Source of the DNA: Gordonibacter sp. 28C
Lineage (GTDB): Bacteria; Actinomycetota; Coriobacteriia; Coriobacteriales; Eggerthellaceae
DNA length: 64,000 nucleotides
Direction of reading: 5' to 3'
NCBI RefSeq assembly: GCF_003339845.1
Contig: NZ_PPTR01000014.1
Location: 1-64,000, forward strand
Below the pieces are notes generated by a model. It had not been told where the DNA came from and did not search any database. It saw only the letters and a list, made by a program, of their open reading frames with translations. Position 1 is the first letter of the stretch. Each line of letters starts with the position of its first letter. Below are positions 25,203 to 35,481 of the stretch, in pieces. The position numbers were made by a program, and so were the translations under genes.

Positions 25203-25997
25203 CTATCCGCGCAAGCCCTTGTCCAAATAATATCCATCGGGCGAGAAGCGCTTGCGGTACGTGAGGTAGCTTGCCATGACGATGGCGACGGTGTTGGCCG
25301 CGGACAGCATGAGCATGACCACGATCTGGTACTTCGCGGCCGCCACGGGGTCGGCGCCCGCCAACAGCTGGCCGGTCATCATGCCGGGAAACGTCACGAT
25401 GCCCGCAGCCGACATGTTCGCCAGCACCGGCGTCATGCCCGCCCCGATGGCGGCCTTGAGCGACGGCGCGGCCGCCTCTCCGGGAGAGGCCCCCAGGGCC
25501 ACGAGCGAGAACATCTCGTTTGCGCGCGCGTCCATGTCGGAGAAGAGCCGGTCGATGGCCACGGCCACGGACGACATTGCGTTGCCCATGATCATGCCCA
25601 CGATGGGCACCACCTGCCGCGCGTTGAACCACGGGTCGGCGTGGATGACGCCCTCCACCACGATGAAGCCGATGGCCGTGGACGACACCAGAAGCGACAC
25701 GAATACGGAGGGAACGAGCCCCGGGATGCGGTTCTTGACGCGTGACGTGGCGATCTGGGTGGCGGCTATCACCATGCCCGCCAGCACGAGCCCCACGAGC
25801 CACCACGTTTGGAACTCGAACAGGTACGTGAGCAAGAAGCCCGCGGCCAGAAGCTGCACGAAGCAGCGCACGGACGACACGGCGATGCGCCTCGTCTGCC
25901 CCAGCTCCAGCTTCCACGACACGAGGCCCGCCACCAACATGAGCGCGCTGGCCGCGAACAGCTCCACGTAGCCGATGTCGACCACGCCGCCGCTCAC
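25203..25997 (-). CDS. FetB/YbbM-type ABC transporter permease (UPF0014)
   Basis: The 264-residue protein has about seven membrane helices and family sequences VRCFVQLLAAGFLLTYLF, IVGMIMGNAMSSVAVAIDR and MTPVLANMSAAGIVTFPGMMTGQLLAG. The characterised member FetAB exports iron and protects against oxidative stress. The GTG start (25997) is set by AAGGGGAG and overlaps the ATPase stop as GTGA, so the two subunits are translated together. Confidence 0.9.
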   Translation of the reverse strand: MSGGVVDIGYVELFAASALMLVAGLVSWKLELGQTRRIAVSSVRCFVQLLAAGFLLTYLFEFQTWWLVGLVLAGMVIAATQIATSRVKNRIPGLVPSVFVSLLVSSTAIGFIVVEGVIHADPWFNARQVVPIVGMIMGNAMSSVAVAIDRLFSDMDARANEMFSLVALGASPGEAAAPSLKAAIGAGMTPVLANMSAAGIVTFPGMMTGQLLAGADPVAAAKYQIVVMLMLSAANTVAIVMASYLTYRKRFSPDGYYLDKGLRG

Positions 25998-26776
25998 GGT
26001 CGCTCCCCTTCCCCAACCGCCGCAGGTCTCTCGGACGCCAGGTCCTGCAGGGCGGCGTAGTCCGCCGGGTCGAACCCCTCCGCGCAGCTCGCGCCGTCCG
26101 CGGCGATCGCGGCGTCGGCGTAGGCGAGCCGCCCGTCGCGCAGCTCGAAGGAGCCGGACGCGAAGCCGTCCGCAGCCCGATGGCGGATGCGCAGGCACGT
26201 GGTGCGCTCGTCGACGAGCGCCTTCGTCAAACGGCCTATGGCGCAGGCCGACTCGTCGTCGAGGGCGGCGTCCACCTCGTCGAGCAGCATGACCGGGGGT
26301 CGCGTGGCGAACGCGCGCAAAAGCGCGACGCGGGCCGCCTGGCCGCCCGACAGCTGCGAGACGTCGCGGCCGAGCTCGACGTCGGCCAGCTCGGCGAGCG
26401 CGAGCATGCGGGCAAGGGCCTCGTCGGCGGGCGGGCGCTCCCCCGCGTTCACCTTGAGCGTCCACGGCAGGCGCAGGTTGTCGCGCACCGTACCCGCCAC
26501 GAGGGACGCCTGCTGCGGCACGAGGCACACCCGGCGCCTCCATTCCGACGGCTTGAACGACGAGGAAGGGACCCCGTCCAGATACAACTCGCCCGACGAG
26601 CGCTCCATCATGAGCGCGCACGCGCGCAAAAGCGTCGACTTGCCCGCCCCCGACGGGCCCACGAGATCGTAGACGGAGCCGGCCTCGAGCTCGAGGCCCA
26701 CGTCGTTCAGAAGCGGCACGGCTTGGCCGTCGCGCGAGTAGGATACCGAGAGATGTTCGACTGAAAACAATGGCAT
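25994..26776 (-). CDS. FetA/YbbL-type ABC transporter ATPase
   Basis: The 260-residue ATP-binding protein has Walker A GPSGAGKSTLL, Q-loop VPQQASL, signature LSGGQAARVALLRA and Walker B PVMLLDEVDAALD. It pairs with the overlapping FetB-like permease downstream to form a predicted metal exporter. The last ~70 residues extend beyond the ATPase fold and are acidic. Confidence 0.9.
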   Translation of the reverse strand: MPLFSVEHLSVSYSRDGQAVPLLNDVGLELEAGSVYDLVGPSGAGKSTLLRACALMMERSSGELYLDGVPSSSFKPSEWRRRVCLVPQQASLVAGTVRDNLRLPWTLKVNAGERPPADEALARMLALAELADVELGRDVSQLSGGQAARVALLRAFATRPPVMLLDEVDAALDDESACAIGRLTKALVDERTTCLRIRHRAADGFASGSFELRDGRLAYADAAIAADGASCAEGFDPADYAALQDLASERPAAVGEGERP

Positions 26777-26897
26777 GCGCCTATAGTATCACCGTTCCCC
26801 GGCGTCGTCCGAGCGCAGGGCTCGGAGCACGGAAAAGACCCCCGGATCGCCGGAGCCTTGCGGAGCGCGGGGGACGGAAGCCGTCGACGGCTGCGAG

Positions 26898-26987
26898 TCA
26901 GTGCTTCTTGTTCCACCACCACGCGCCGATGAGCAGCGCGCAGAACACGAGGTCGGCGAAAGCGGCGGTGTTGGCGGTGGCAAGCAC
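26898..26987 (-). CDS. Candidate 29-residue membrane peptide
   Basis: A short frame encodes M-L-A-T-A-N-T-A-A-F-A-D-L, then VFCALLIGAWWWNKKH: one hydrophobic helix ending in a Trp belt and a basic tail. It starts at GTG 26987, preceded by GGAAAGG at proper spacing, and a TATACT -10 (27030-27025) lies 38 bases further upstream on the same strand. It is below normal annotation size and has no recognised family. The agreement of promoter, ribosome site and membrane-like composition is the evidence. Confidence 0.4.
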   Translation of the reverse strand: MLATANTAAFADLVFCALLIGAWWWNKKH

Positions 26988-27024
26988 GAGAACCTTTCCG
27001 ATAGGGTGTTGTCGATCTGCCGTC

Positions 27025-27030
27025 AGTATA
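27025..27030 (-). promoter_or_regulatory. -10 box before the candidate small peptide
   Basis: TATACT on the leftward strand with a weak TTTCCC at 17-base spacing upstream. It would give a leader of about 35 bases to the GTG at 26987. Confidence 0.4.
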
Positions 27031-27144
27031 GCGCCCGTCGCGCCGCAGGGAAAGAGGTCGGCGCGGCCCGTATGCGAGCCGATCGATTTTGTTACCTTTC
27101 ACCCGCCGTCCCGAGCAAGCCCCGTCCCGGTCGGGGCCCTGTCG

Positions 27145-27166
27145 AAGCGGCCCTTGCCGGCCGCTT
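27145..27166. repeat. Hairpin before the nitroreductase promoter
   Basis: AAGCGGCC-CTTGCC-GGCCGCTT is a perfect 8-bp stem directly abutting the TTGACG -35 box. It might shield the promoter from upstream rightward transcription or be an operator; no rightward gene precedes it. Confidence 0.4.
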
Positions 27167-27195
27167 TTGACGACCCGCCCCGTTTGGCGTAGCAT
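27167..27195 (+). promoter_or_regulatory. Promoter of the nitroreductase gene
   Basis: TTGACG (27167-27172) and TAGCAT (27190-27195) with an ideal 17-base spacer, about 40 bases before the ATG. Confidence 0.75.
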
Positions 27196-27233
27196 CGAGG
27201 GACGCGCTAACCGACCGAGAAAAAGGAGCTGCC

Positions 27234-27755
27234 ATGGAAGCGTTTGACATGTTGAGGAACCGTCGGAGCATTCGGAAGTTCAAGTCGGATCAAGTGTCGG
27301 AAGACGCCCTCGAACAGGTGCTGGAGGCCGGGCTGTACGCCGCGTCCGGCGCCGGGCGGCAGAGCGCCGTGACGGTGGTCGTGCAAGACCCCGCGACCGT
27401 CGCGAAGATCGACGAGTTGAACGCCAAGGTCCTCGACTCCGACCAGGCCGTGCACCCCTATTACGGCGCCCCCACCATCCTCGTCGTCCTCGCGCCGAAA
27501 GACGCGCTGACGCCGACGGAGGACGCGGTGCTCATGGCCGGCAACATGCTCAACGCGGCCTACGCCGCAGGTCTGGGCTCGTGCTGGATCCACCGCTCGA
27601 AAGAGGTGTTCGAGATGCCCGAGGGCAAGGAGCTTCTGCGCGCCTGGGGCCTGCCCGAGGACATGGCGGGCGTGTCCTCCATCGCCCTGGGCTACGCCGA
27701 CTGCCCGCAGCCCGAGGCCGCTCCTCGCAAAGAGGGGCGCGTCGTCCGAGCGTAG
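27234..27755 (+). CDS. Nitroreductase-family flavoprotein
   Basis: The 173-residue protein starts MEAFDMLRNRRSIRKFKSDQV, the FMN-phosphate-binding RRSIRKF motif of the family. It continues with NAAYAAGLGSCWIHR and ends with GYADCPQPEAAPRKEGRVV. This is the compact NfsA/FRP-like, NAD(P)H- and FMN-dependent type that reduces nitro compounds, quinones or flavins. AAAAAGGAG precedes the ATG. It stands alone between its own promoter and a strong hairpin. Confidence 0.93.
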   Translation: MEAFDMLRNRRSIRKFKSDQVSEDALEQVLEAGLYAASGAGRQSAVTVVVQDPATVAKIDELNAKVLDSDQAVHPYYGAPTILVVLAPKDALTPTEDAVLMAGNMLNAAYAAGLGSCWIHRSKEVFEMPEGKELLRAWGLPEDMAGVSSIALGYADCPQPEAAPRKEGRVVRA

Positions 27756-27775
27756 CGCCCCGTTCCACCTGGACA

Positions 27776-27807
27776 GCGCCCGGAGGCGGGCCCTCGCCTC
27801 CGGGCGC
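27776..27807 (+). terminator. 13-bp GC hairpin after the nitroreductase gene
   Basis: GCGCCCGGAGGCG-GGCCCT-CGCCTCCGGGCGC is a perfect 13-bp stem 20 bases past the stop. There is no T-run, so it may act with Rho or as a 3' stabiliser. Confidence 0.55.
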
Positions 27808-28072
27808 CCGCCGTTTCACGCCGTTGCGGCCTCCTTCCCCCTCTCCTTTCGCAGCCTGCGGCGCTTCCGAGCGCGCCTTTAGTCGGATTTTCGCACCGCA
27901 GGCGGACAAAAATCGTTTCAATGCGGTAAATTACCTGCTGCACCTTGCTCTATTGTACTAAAGTATACGGATACGCAACGGTTGCCCCCAAGGCGCGACC
28001 GGGCGTAGCGAGCTGAAAGCTCGAAGGAGGGCCCCGTTGGGAAGCGGGGTTTGAGGGAAGGAGACATCCTTT
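27808..28072. other. Intergenic region with probable promoter of the peptide transporter
   Basis: GC-rich up to 27890 and then AT-rich. TTACCT (27931-27936) and TGTACT (27954-27959) with 17-base spacing form a possible promoter. The leader that follows contains a GGCCCCG/CGGGGTT hairpin, and GGGAAGGAG stands ten bases before the ATG at 28073. No gene seen. Confidence 0.4.
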
Positions 28073-29707
28073 ATGGAAAGTAAGAGTTCGTTCAGCAGGC
28101 GTCAGTTCATGGAGCTGCTCGGCGTGTCTGCGGCAGGCTTCGGCCTCGTCAGCATGGCGGGCTGCGGCGGCGGTGGCGATGACGCCAAGAATGACGGCGG
28201 CTCGGACGGCGCGGCCGGCGGCGGCGCGTCCGACACCATCACGTACAGCCTGACGGCCGACCCGCGCGCGGTCGACCCGGCGTACTTCGACGACGGCGAG
28301 TCCGCCGTGGTGTCCTGCAACATGTACGAGGGCCTGTACCAGTACGGCAAGACCGACGCGAAAGTGTCGCCCTGCCTGGCCAAGGAGCTGCCCGAGATCT
28401 CGGACGACGGCCTGGTCTACACGATCAAGCTCAACGAGGGCATCAAGTTCCACGACGGCACCGACTTCAACGCCGACGCCGTGAAGCAGTCCATCGAGCG
28501 CCAGCTCGAGCCCAACCGCAACTCCGACATGCCCTACGCGTCGTTCGTGTTCGGCGAGAAGGAGCTCGAAAACGGCGTGGACACGGTCGAGGCCGTTGAC
28601 GATTACACCGTGAAGATCACGATGCGCGCGGCTTCCGCCCCGTTCGTGAAGAACCTCGCCATGGCCCTGGCCTCCCCCATCGTGGCGCCGAGCGCCATCG
28701 AGAAGGCCACCGACGGCCAGGCCATCACCGAGCCCGTGGGCACCGGCCCCTACAAGTTCGTCAACTGGACGAAGGGCGCCTCCATCACGCTCGTGGCGAA
28801 CGAGGACTACTGGGGCGACGCTCCCAAGACGAAGAACCTCATCTTCAAGATCATCACCGAGGGCAACACCCGCATCACGTCGCTCATCAACGGCGAGTGC
28901 GACATCATCTCGAGCGTCGACCCCTCCGCGGTCGACCAGATCGTCGACGGCGGCTTCGAGCTGTTCTCCGAAGACGGCATGACCATCAACTACATGGCGT
29001 TCAACACCGAGACCGGCAAGTGCACCGACCAGGAGGTCCGCAAGGCGGTGGCCCAGGCCATCAACGTCGAGGAGATGGTGAAGTCCATCTACGGCGACTA
29101 CGCCACCGTGGCGAACTCGGTCATGCCCCTGTGGATGGCCCCCTACGACAAGGACGTCAAGCAGACGGCCTACGATCCCGAGGCCGCCAAGAAGACGCTG
29201 GCCGACAAGGGCATCACGTCGCTGCAGTGCATCACCTACACCACCGCCCGCCCCTACAACCAGAAGGGCGGCAGCGACCTGGCCCGCATGATCCAGGGCT
29301 ACCTGGCCGAGGTCGGCGTGGACGTGAGCATCACCGAGTACGACTGGACCACCTACAAGACCAAGGTTCAGACCGACCCGTACGACATCTGCTTCTACGG
29401 CTGGACGGGCGACAACGGCGACCCGGACAACTTCATGAACCTGCTCGCTGACACGAACTGGTCCATGAACGTGGCCCACTGGCAGGACGACGAGTACAAG
29501 GCGCTCATCGCCGAGGGCCTGGCCACGCCGGACGGCGACGAGCGTGACGCCATCTACCTGAAGTGCGAGGAAATGGTTGCCGAGAAGCAGCCGTGGGTGC
29601 TCATCTCCCACTCCAAGAACCTGCTGGGCTACAGCCCGAAGGTCAAGGACTTCTACTACCATCCCACGGGAGTCGCGTTCTTCAAGGGCGTCTCGAAGGA
29701 AGCGTAA
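28073..29707 (+). CDS. Peptide ABC transporter substrate-binding lipoprotein with Tat-type signal
   Basis: The 544-residue family-5 extracellular binding protein has an N-terminus with a twin-arginine motif (SRRQFMELLG, R9-R10) and a lipobox (SMAGC, C31), so it is probably exported folded by Tat and lipid-anchored. A Gly/Asp-rich linker follows, and then the mature domain: SLTADPRAVDPAYFDDGES, YTIKLNEGIKFHDGTDFNADAVKQSIER, EPVGTGPYKFVNWTKG. It captures oligopeptides or similar solutes for the permease encoded downstream. Two strong hairpins after the gene suggest it is made in excess over the other subunits. Confidence 0.93.
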   Translation: MESKSSFSRRQFMELLGVSAAGFGLVSMAGCGGGGDDAKNDGGSDGAAGGGASDTITYSLTADPRAVDPAYFDDGESAVVSCNMYEGLYQYGKTDAKVSPCLAKELPEISDDGLVYTIKLNEGIKFHDGTDFNADAVKQSIERQLEPNRNSDMPYASFVFGEKELENGVDTVEAVDDYTVKITMRAASAPFVKNLAMALASPIVAPSAIEKATDGQAITEPVGTGPYKFVNWTKGASITLVANEDYWGDAPKTKNLIFKIITEGNTRITSLINGECDIISSVDPSAVDQIVDGGFELFSEDGMTINYMAFNTETGKCTDQEVRKAVAQAINVEEMVKSIYGDYATVANSVMPLWMAPYDKDVKQTAYDPEAAKKTLADKGITSLQCITYTTARPYNQKGGSDLARMIQGYLAEVGVDVSITEYDWTTYKTKVQTDPYDICFYGWTGDNGDPDNFMNLLADTNWSMNVAHWQDDEYKALIAEGLATPDGDERDAIYLKCEEMVAEKQPWVLISHSKNLLGYSPKVKDFYYHPTGVAFFKGVSKEA

Positions 29708-29715
29708 CCGCTGTT

Positions 29716-29745
29716 CCCGGCGTTCGCGAGGACGCCGGGTTTTTC
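29716..29745 (+). terminator. Intra-operon terminator after the binding-protein gene
   Basis: CCCGGCGT-TCGCGAGG-ACGCCGGG followed by TTTTTCC, nine bases after the stop. Partial termination here would keep binding-protein mRNA above permease mRNA. Confidence 0.85.
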
Positions 29746-29748
29746 CTT

Positions 29749-29790
29749 GTGCGGCCCGTGCGTCGTATTCTCGTAGCGCACGGGCCGCAC
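29749..29790 (+). repeat. Second 14-bp hairpin in the transporter operon
   Basis: GTGCGGCCCGTGCG (29749-29762) pairs perfectly with CGCACGGGCCGCAC (29777-29790). It lies immediately after the terminator and may block 3' decay. TACACT at 29796-29801 beyond it may be a -10 for the permease genes. Confidence 0.55.
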
Positions 29791-29938
29791 TTGCGCTACA
29801 CTGTCATCCGGTCGTAACGATCCGATGATCTGCACGTCAAAGACGAGTTGGCGTGCTCGAAGCCGGGGGCCACGGGTCTCCGGCTTCGTTCCTGTATCCG
29901 TTCGGATAGCGGTGCAGGGCAGGCAAGAAAGGTGCTCT

Positions 29939-30958
29939 ATGCTCAAATACATCCTCAAACGAATCCTTATGGTGATTCCCGTTTTGCTGGGTGTTACGAT
30001 CATCATCTTCCTCATCACGCGCGTGTTGGCCCCGGACCCGGCTCCGGTGGTTCTGGGCGAGCACGCAACCCCCGAGGCGATGGCGACGTGGCGCGCGGAC
30101 AACGGGTTGGACAGCCCCATCTGGATGCAGTACATCAACTTCATCGTGGGCGCCGTGCAGGGCGACCTCGGCTTGTCCTACTACACCCACCAGCCGGTCA
30201 CGGCCGAGATCGCCGCGCGCTTCCCCGCCACGGCCGAGCTCGCCATCTGCGCCATCATCGTGGCGTCGCTTCTGGGCGTGACGCTGGGCGTGCTGGCGGC
30301 GGTGAAGAAGAACAAGCTCGCCGACAACGTGAGCATGCTCATAGCCCTGGTGGGCGTGTCGATGCCCATCTTCTGGTCGGGCATCCTGCTCATCTTGCTG
30401 TTCGCCGGCATCCTGCACGTGCTGCCGTCCAGCGGGCGCGTGACGCCCCTGCTCCAACCAACCGGAGGAACCGGGTTCTTCATACTGGACACCATCATGC
30501 GGGCCGATTGGACGGCTTTGGGCGACGTGCTCATCCATCTGATCCTGCCCACGCTGGCGCTGTCGTTGTACTCCATGGCCATCATCACGCGCATGACGCG
30601 CTCGAGCATGCTCGAGACGCTGAACGCCGACTACATCCGCACGGCGCGCGCCAAGGGCCTGAAGAAGGGCACGGTGAACATCAAGCACGCGCTGCGCAAC
30701 GCCATGCTGCCCGTGTCGACGGTCATCGGCCTGCAGTTCGGCAGCCTGCTGGGCGGCGCACTGCTCACCGAGACGGTGTTCGCCTGGCCCGGCATCGGCA
30801 AGTTCGCCGTGGACTGCGTGCTGAAGAGCGACTTCCCCGTGGTGCAGGGCATCGTGCTTTTGGTGGCCGTCATCTTCGTTATCATGAACCTGGTCGTCGA
30901 TATCGTGTACGCCTACCTTGACCCCCGCATCAAGTACGGCGCGAAGGAAGAGGGGTGA
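29939..30958 (+). CDS. DppB/OppB-type permease
   Basis: The 339-residue inner-membrane subunit starts [26 protein letters not shown]. It shows the family's inner-membrane component motif with the EAA loop [28 protein letters not shown] near residues 230-257 and ends in [14 protein letters not shown]. It forms the translocation channel with the DppC-like protein encoded five bases downstream. Confidence 0.95.
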   Translation: MLKYILKRILMVIPVLLGVTIIIFLITRVLAPDPAPVVLGEHATPEAMATWRADNGLDSPIWMQYINFIVGAVQGDLGLSYYTHQPVTAEIAARFPATAELAICAIIVASLLGVTLGVLAAVKKNKLADNVSMLIALVGVSMPIFWSGILLILLFAGILHVLPSSGRVTPLLQPTGGTGFFILDTIMRADWTALGDVLIHLILPTLALSLYSMAIITRMTRSSMLETLNADYIRTARAKGLKKGTVNIKHALRNAMLPVSTVIGLQFGSLLGGALLTETVFAWPGIGKFAVDCVLKSDFPVVQGIVLLVAVIFVIMNLVVDIVYAYLDPRIKYGAKEEG

Positions 30959-30963
30959 TATCG

Positions 30964-31893
30964 ATGAGCAAGAACGAGAAGCTCGCCACCGAGCCGGCCG
31001 CAGGCGCGGCCTTGGCCGTGCAACCGGTCAAGGAGAAGCGCGAGAGCATCTGGAAAGACGTGTTCGCCGGCATCGTGTCGAACAAGGCGTCGCTCATCAG
31101 CGGCATATTCATACTGATACTCGTCATCATCGCCTTGGTCACGAAGTTCGTGCCGGGCGTGCTGCCCTACGACCCGTACGCGCAGAACCTGAGCGAGTCG
31201 CTGGTCGGGCCTTCGGCCGCGCATTGGTTCGGAACCGACATCCAGGGCCGCGACATCTTCAGCCGCGTGCTCGTGGGCACGCAGATCACGCTCACCGTGG
31301 GCCTGGCCGCCGTGGCCATCTCGCTCACCATCGGCGTGCTGCTGGGCTCCATCGCGGGCTACAAGGGAGGCAAGACGGACACGGTCATCATGCGCGTCAT
31401 GGACATGATGCTGGCCATCCCCTCCATCCTTCTGGCCATCGCCATCATGGCGGCCCTCGGGCCCGGCATCGAGAAGGCGGTCGTGGCCATCGGCCTGGTG
31501 TCCATTCCCGAGTACGCGCGCATCGTGCGCTCGGAGATACTGTCCATCAAGGAGAACGACTACGTGGCAGCGGCGCGCGTCGTGGGCGACTCCAACGCCG
31601 CCATCATCTTCCGCCACGTGCTGCCGAACGTGCTGCCCTCCATCATCGTGCGCGCCACGCTGGGCATCTCCACCGCCATCCTGGACGCCGCGGCGCTCGG
31701 CTTCTTGGGCCTGGGCGTGCAGCCGCCGGCGGCCGAATGGGGCGACATGCTGGGCCGCGGCCGCAACGAGCTGTTCCGCGCTCCGTGGCTCATGATCTTC
31801 CCCGGCCTGGCCATCACGCTGACCGTGCTGGCGTTCAACCTGCTGGGCGACGGCATCCGCGACGGCCTCGACCCCAAAGCAAGGAAGAGGTGA
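30964..31893 (+). CDS. DppC/OppC-type permease
   Basis: The 309-residue permease has the OppC N-terminal region ([19 protein letters not shown]) and [19 protein letters not shown]. The EAA loop is [27 protein letters not shown] and the C-terminus is [17 protein letters not shown]. The ATG at 30964 follows AGGGGTG. It partners the upstream DppB subunit. Confidence 0.95.
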   Translation: MSKNEKLATEPAAGAALAVQPVKEKRESIWKDVFAGIVSNKASLISGIFILILVIIALVTKFVPGVLPYDPYAQNLSESLVGPSAAHWFGTDIQGRDIFSRVLVGTQITLTVGLAAVAISLTIGVLLGSIAGYKGGKTDTVIMRVMDMMLAIPSILLAIAIMAALGPGIEKAVVAIGLVSIPEYARIVRSEILSIKENDYVAAARVVGDSNAAIIFRHVLPNVLPSIIVRATLGISTAILDAAALGFLGLGVQPPAAEWGDMLGRGRNELFRAPWLMIFPGLAITLTVLAFNLLGDGIRDGLDPKARKR

Positions 31894-31897
31894 TCGC

Positions 31898-33012
<1,115 letters not shown>

Positions 33013-33016
<4 letters not shown>

Positions 33017-34083
33017 GCGAGCACAACGAGCAAGTCGCTGGCGCCGCCCAGCCGCAGGCGGGCGCGGACGGCGCGTCCGCGCCCGAGCAGGATATCCTGC
33101 TCGACGTCCAGCACCTCACGAAGCGCTTCGCCGCCGAGACGAACTTCTTCGGCAAGGCGACCTCGCACGTGCAGGCCGTGGACGACGTGAGCTTCCACAT
33201 CCGTCGCGGCGAGGCGTTCGGCCTCGTGGGCGAGTCGGGTTGCGGCAAGACCACCGTGGGCAAGATGCTGGTGAACCTGCTGCGCCCCACGTCGGGCAAG
33301 ATCGTCTTCGACGGCCACGACCTCACGGCCATGAAGCCGGGCGAGCGCAAGCAGTACTGCAAGGACATCCAGCTGATCTTCCAGGATCCCTACGCGTCGC
33401 TCAACCCGCGCATGCGCATCGGCGACATCATCGCCGAGCCCATCCTCACGAACAACATCCTGCCGAAGGACAAGGTCGAGGATCGTGTGAACGAGCTTCT
33501 GGAGTGCGTGGGCCTGGCGAACTACATGCGCAACCGCTACCCCCACGAGTTCTCGGGCGGGCAGCGCCAGCGCGTGGGCATCGCACGCGCCCTGGCCGTG
33601 AACCCGAAGCTCATCGTATGCGACGAGCCCGTGAGTGCGCTCGACGTGTCCATCCAGGCGCAGGTGCTGAACCTGCTGGACGACCTTAAAGAGCAGTTCG
33701 GCCTCACGTACCTGTTCATCGCCCACGGCCTGAACGTGGTGAAGCACGTGTCCGACCGCGTGGGCGTCATGTACCTGGGCAAGATGATGGAGATCGCCCC
33801 GAAGAAGGCGCTGTACGCCGACCCGCTGTCGCCGTACACCCAGGCGCTGCTGTCGGCCATTCCGTCGGTCGACCCCGCCACCAAGAAGGACCGCATCATC
33901 CTGGAGGGCGACGTGCCCTCTCCCATCGACCCGCCGCCGGGCTGCCGCTTCGCCGGCCGCTGCTTCGCGAAGGTCGAGGGCTGCGACGAGGTCATGCCGC
34001 CGCTCGTCGAGGTGAAGCCGAACCATCAGTGCGCTTGCCATCGGTACGACGAAGGCGGGCCGGGGACGGCGGTCGTGGCGTAG
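33013..34083 (+). CDS. DppF/OppF-type ABC ATPase
   Basis: The 356-residue ATPase has Walker [14 protein letters not shown], signature [16 protein letters not shown], Walker [13 protein letters not shown], and the C-terminal [14 protein letters not shown] motif of the oligopeptide subgroup. It completes a full A-B-C-D-F transporter and is translationally coupled to the DppD-like gene. Confidence 0.95.
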
Positions 34084-34154
34084 CGCGACTTGCGTTATTC
34101 AACCTGCGACGGGAGGCATCCAGGACATGCCCAGTCGCTCAAACAGTCCTGACT

Positions 34155-34190
34155 CGCACGGAGGCCCCACTGGGGCCTCCGGCTCGTGCG
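34155..34190. terminator. Long hairpin between convergent transcription units
   Basis: GGAGGCCCC-ACT-GGGGCCTCC, extended outward by CGCAC/GTGCG, lies 70 bases past the transporter operon and upstream of the end of the leftward LysR gene. No T-run. The rest of 34084-34329 shows nothing recognisable. Confidence 0.5.
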
Positions 34191-34329
34191 GAACTCGCTT
34201 GGTGGGCACGCCCTGGATGCCTCCCTGCTGCAAGAGGGCAGGACGGGTCGACGAGCGGGTCAGGGAGAAGGGGGATCGACCTGCGAGGTTTGGGTTGATG
34301 GGGGGCGTTTTAGGACCTGGCGCTCGGCC

Positions 34330-35217
34330 TCAGCTCGCTCGGAAGCCGGCGGTGCGGAGGTGAGCAGCTAGGAAGTCGAGGAACTTGAGCGACTCGGCGC
34401 TGGCGCGGACGCGGGACGGGGTGCCCACGACGATGCGGCGCTGGAAGTCGGGTTCGGCAAGGCGGACGAGGCGCACGCTCGATCGGTCGGGCGTACCCCA
34501 GCTGATCTCCGGCCAGAAGCCCACGCCCTGCCCGAGGCCGATCATGCGCTGCACGACCGACGGGTTGTCGCTCTCGAACGCCACGACGGGCTTGAACCCG
34601 TGGCGCGCGCACAGGTCGTCGCAGATGCCGCGGAAGCGGCGCGACCCGGCCAGGCACACGAATTCCCAGCCCTCCAGATCGTGCAGCGACAGCTCGGACC
34701 CGGCCAGGGGGAAGTTTGAGGGAACGGCTGCGAAGATGTCCTCCACCAAGGACACGGCCGCCTCGCCACCGGCCAACGCTGCGTTGGCCGAAGCCGAAGC
34801 CGGAACGGTATCCACCAGCACGTCAGCCTCGAAGCCCCGATCGCCCTGCCCTATCTTGAACAGGGTTCCGGGATGCGCCGCGCGATAGGCCGTGACGGCG
34901 TCGATGGCGATGCTCGAGGCGGACATCAGGCTGATGCGGACCGTGCGCGCCCCTTCCTCATCAAGAGAGGCGAGCTCGGCCGCCACGCCGTCGAGGGCGC
35001 GCACAAGCGGGGCCACGCGATCCCTGAGCAGGCGCCCGCCCGGGGTGAGCCGTATGTTCCGCCCCACGCGCTCGAACAACGGGGAGCCCAGCTCGTCCTC
35101 CAGACGATGCAGCGAGCGCGAGAGCGCCGGTTGCGCGACACGGAGGCGCTGCGCGCTTCTGGTGACGTGCTCGCTTTCGGCAACGTCGAGGAAGTACCTC
35201 AACTGCACCAGGTCCAT
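34330..35217 (-). CDS. LysR-family transcriptional regulator
   Basis: The 295-residue protein begins MDLVQLRYFLDVAESEHVTRSAQRLRVAQPALSRSLHRLE (winged HTH, residues 18-40), followed by the effector domain. AAAGGAA precedes the ATG at 35217. It is divergent from a small PQ-loop-like membrane protein across a 264-bp AT-rich region holding two dyad elements, so that gene is the likely target, with an unknown effector. Confidence 0.93.
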   Translation of the reverse strand: MDLVQLRYFLDVAESEHVTRSAQRLRVAQPALSRSLHRLEDELGSPLFERVGRNIRLTPGGRLLRDRVAPLVRALDGVAAELASLDEEGARTVRISLMSASSIAIDAVTAYRAAHPGTLFKIGQGDRGFEADVLVDTVPASASANAALAGGEAAVSLVEDIFAAVPSNFPLAGSELSLHDLEGWEFVCLAGSRRFRGICDDLCARHGFKPVVAFESDNPSVVQRMIGLGQGVGFWPEISWGTPDRSSVRLVRLAEPDFQRRIVVGTPSRVRASAESLKFLDFLAAHLRTAGFRAS

Positions 35218-35345
35218 GTCGCACCGTTCCTTTCGCCGTCGAAACGTCGCCGAAAGACGCGTTTTCGACAACCGCCTCGTGGGGCAGAGGCGCTGCACTT
35301 GCCCCACGAAAAACGCTCCGGCGGCATGCTTGCCCCCGCCATCGT

Positions 35346-35372
35346 CGTTCTCGTTCTCGTTCTCGTTCTCGT
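35346..35372. repeat. (CGTTCT) x4.5 hexanucleotide microsatellite
   Basis: Four perfect CGTTCT units plus CGT in the leader side of the LysR gene, next to an AT-rich promoter region. Copy-number change by slippage would alter promoter or leader spacing. Confidence 0.7.
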
Positions 35373-35377
35373 GATAC

Positions 35378-35393
35378 ATATCATAATTGATAT
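35378..35393. promoter_or_regulatory. Dyad ATATCA-TAAT-TGATAT
   Basis: Six-base inverted arms around four bases, in the divergent LysR/PQ-loop intergenic region. A candidate operator, though its AT-rich makeup lowers significance. Confidence 0.35.
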
Positions 35394-35403
35394 TGATTTT
35401 GCT

Positions 35404-35432
35404 TGAAACATATATTTGATTGCATTGTTTCA
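35404..35432. promoter_or_regulatory. Dyad TGAAACA-N15-TGTTTCA across a -35 box
   Basis: A perfect 7-bp inverted repeat with a 15-base spacer that encloses the TTGATT -35 of the PQ-loop-protein promoter. That position fits a regulator binding site. Confidence 0.45.
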
Positions 35433-35444
35433 GAATCATATCAT
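35416..35444 (+). promoter_or_regulatory. Promoter of the PQ-loop-like gene
   Basis: TTGATT (35416-35421) and TATCAT (35439-35444) are separated by 17 bases, about 38 bases before the ATG at 35482. Confidence 0.7.
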
Positions 35445-35481
35445 CGTACAGGACGTCAAGAGAAAGAAAGGTCGTTTCAGC

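Noticed and set aside
27100-27233. FMN riboswitch before the nitroreductase gene
   Set aside because: The promoter lies only about 30 bases before the ATG, leaving no room for an aptamer; the AAGCGGCC hairpin is upstream of the promoter.
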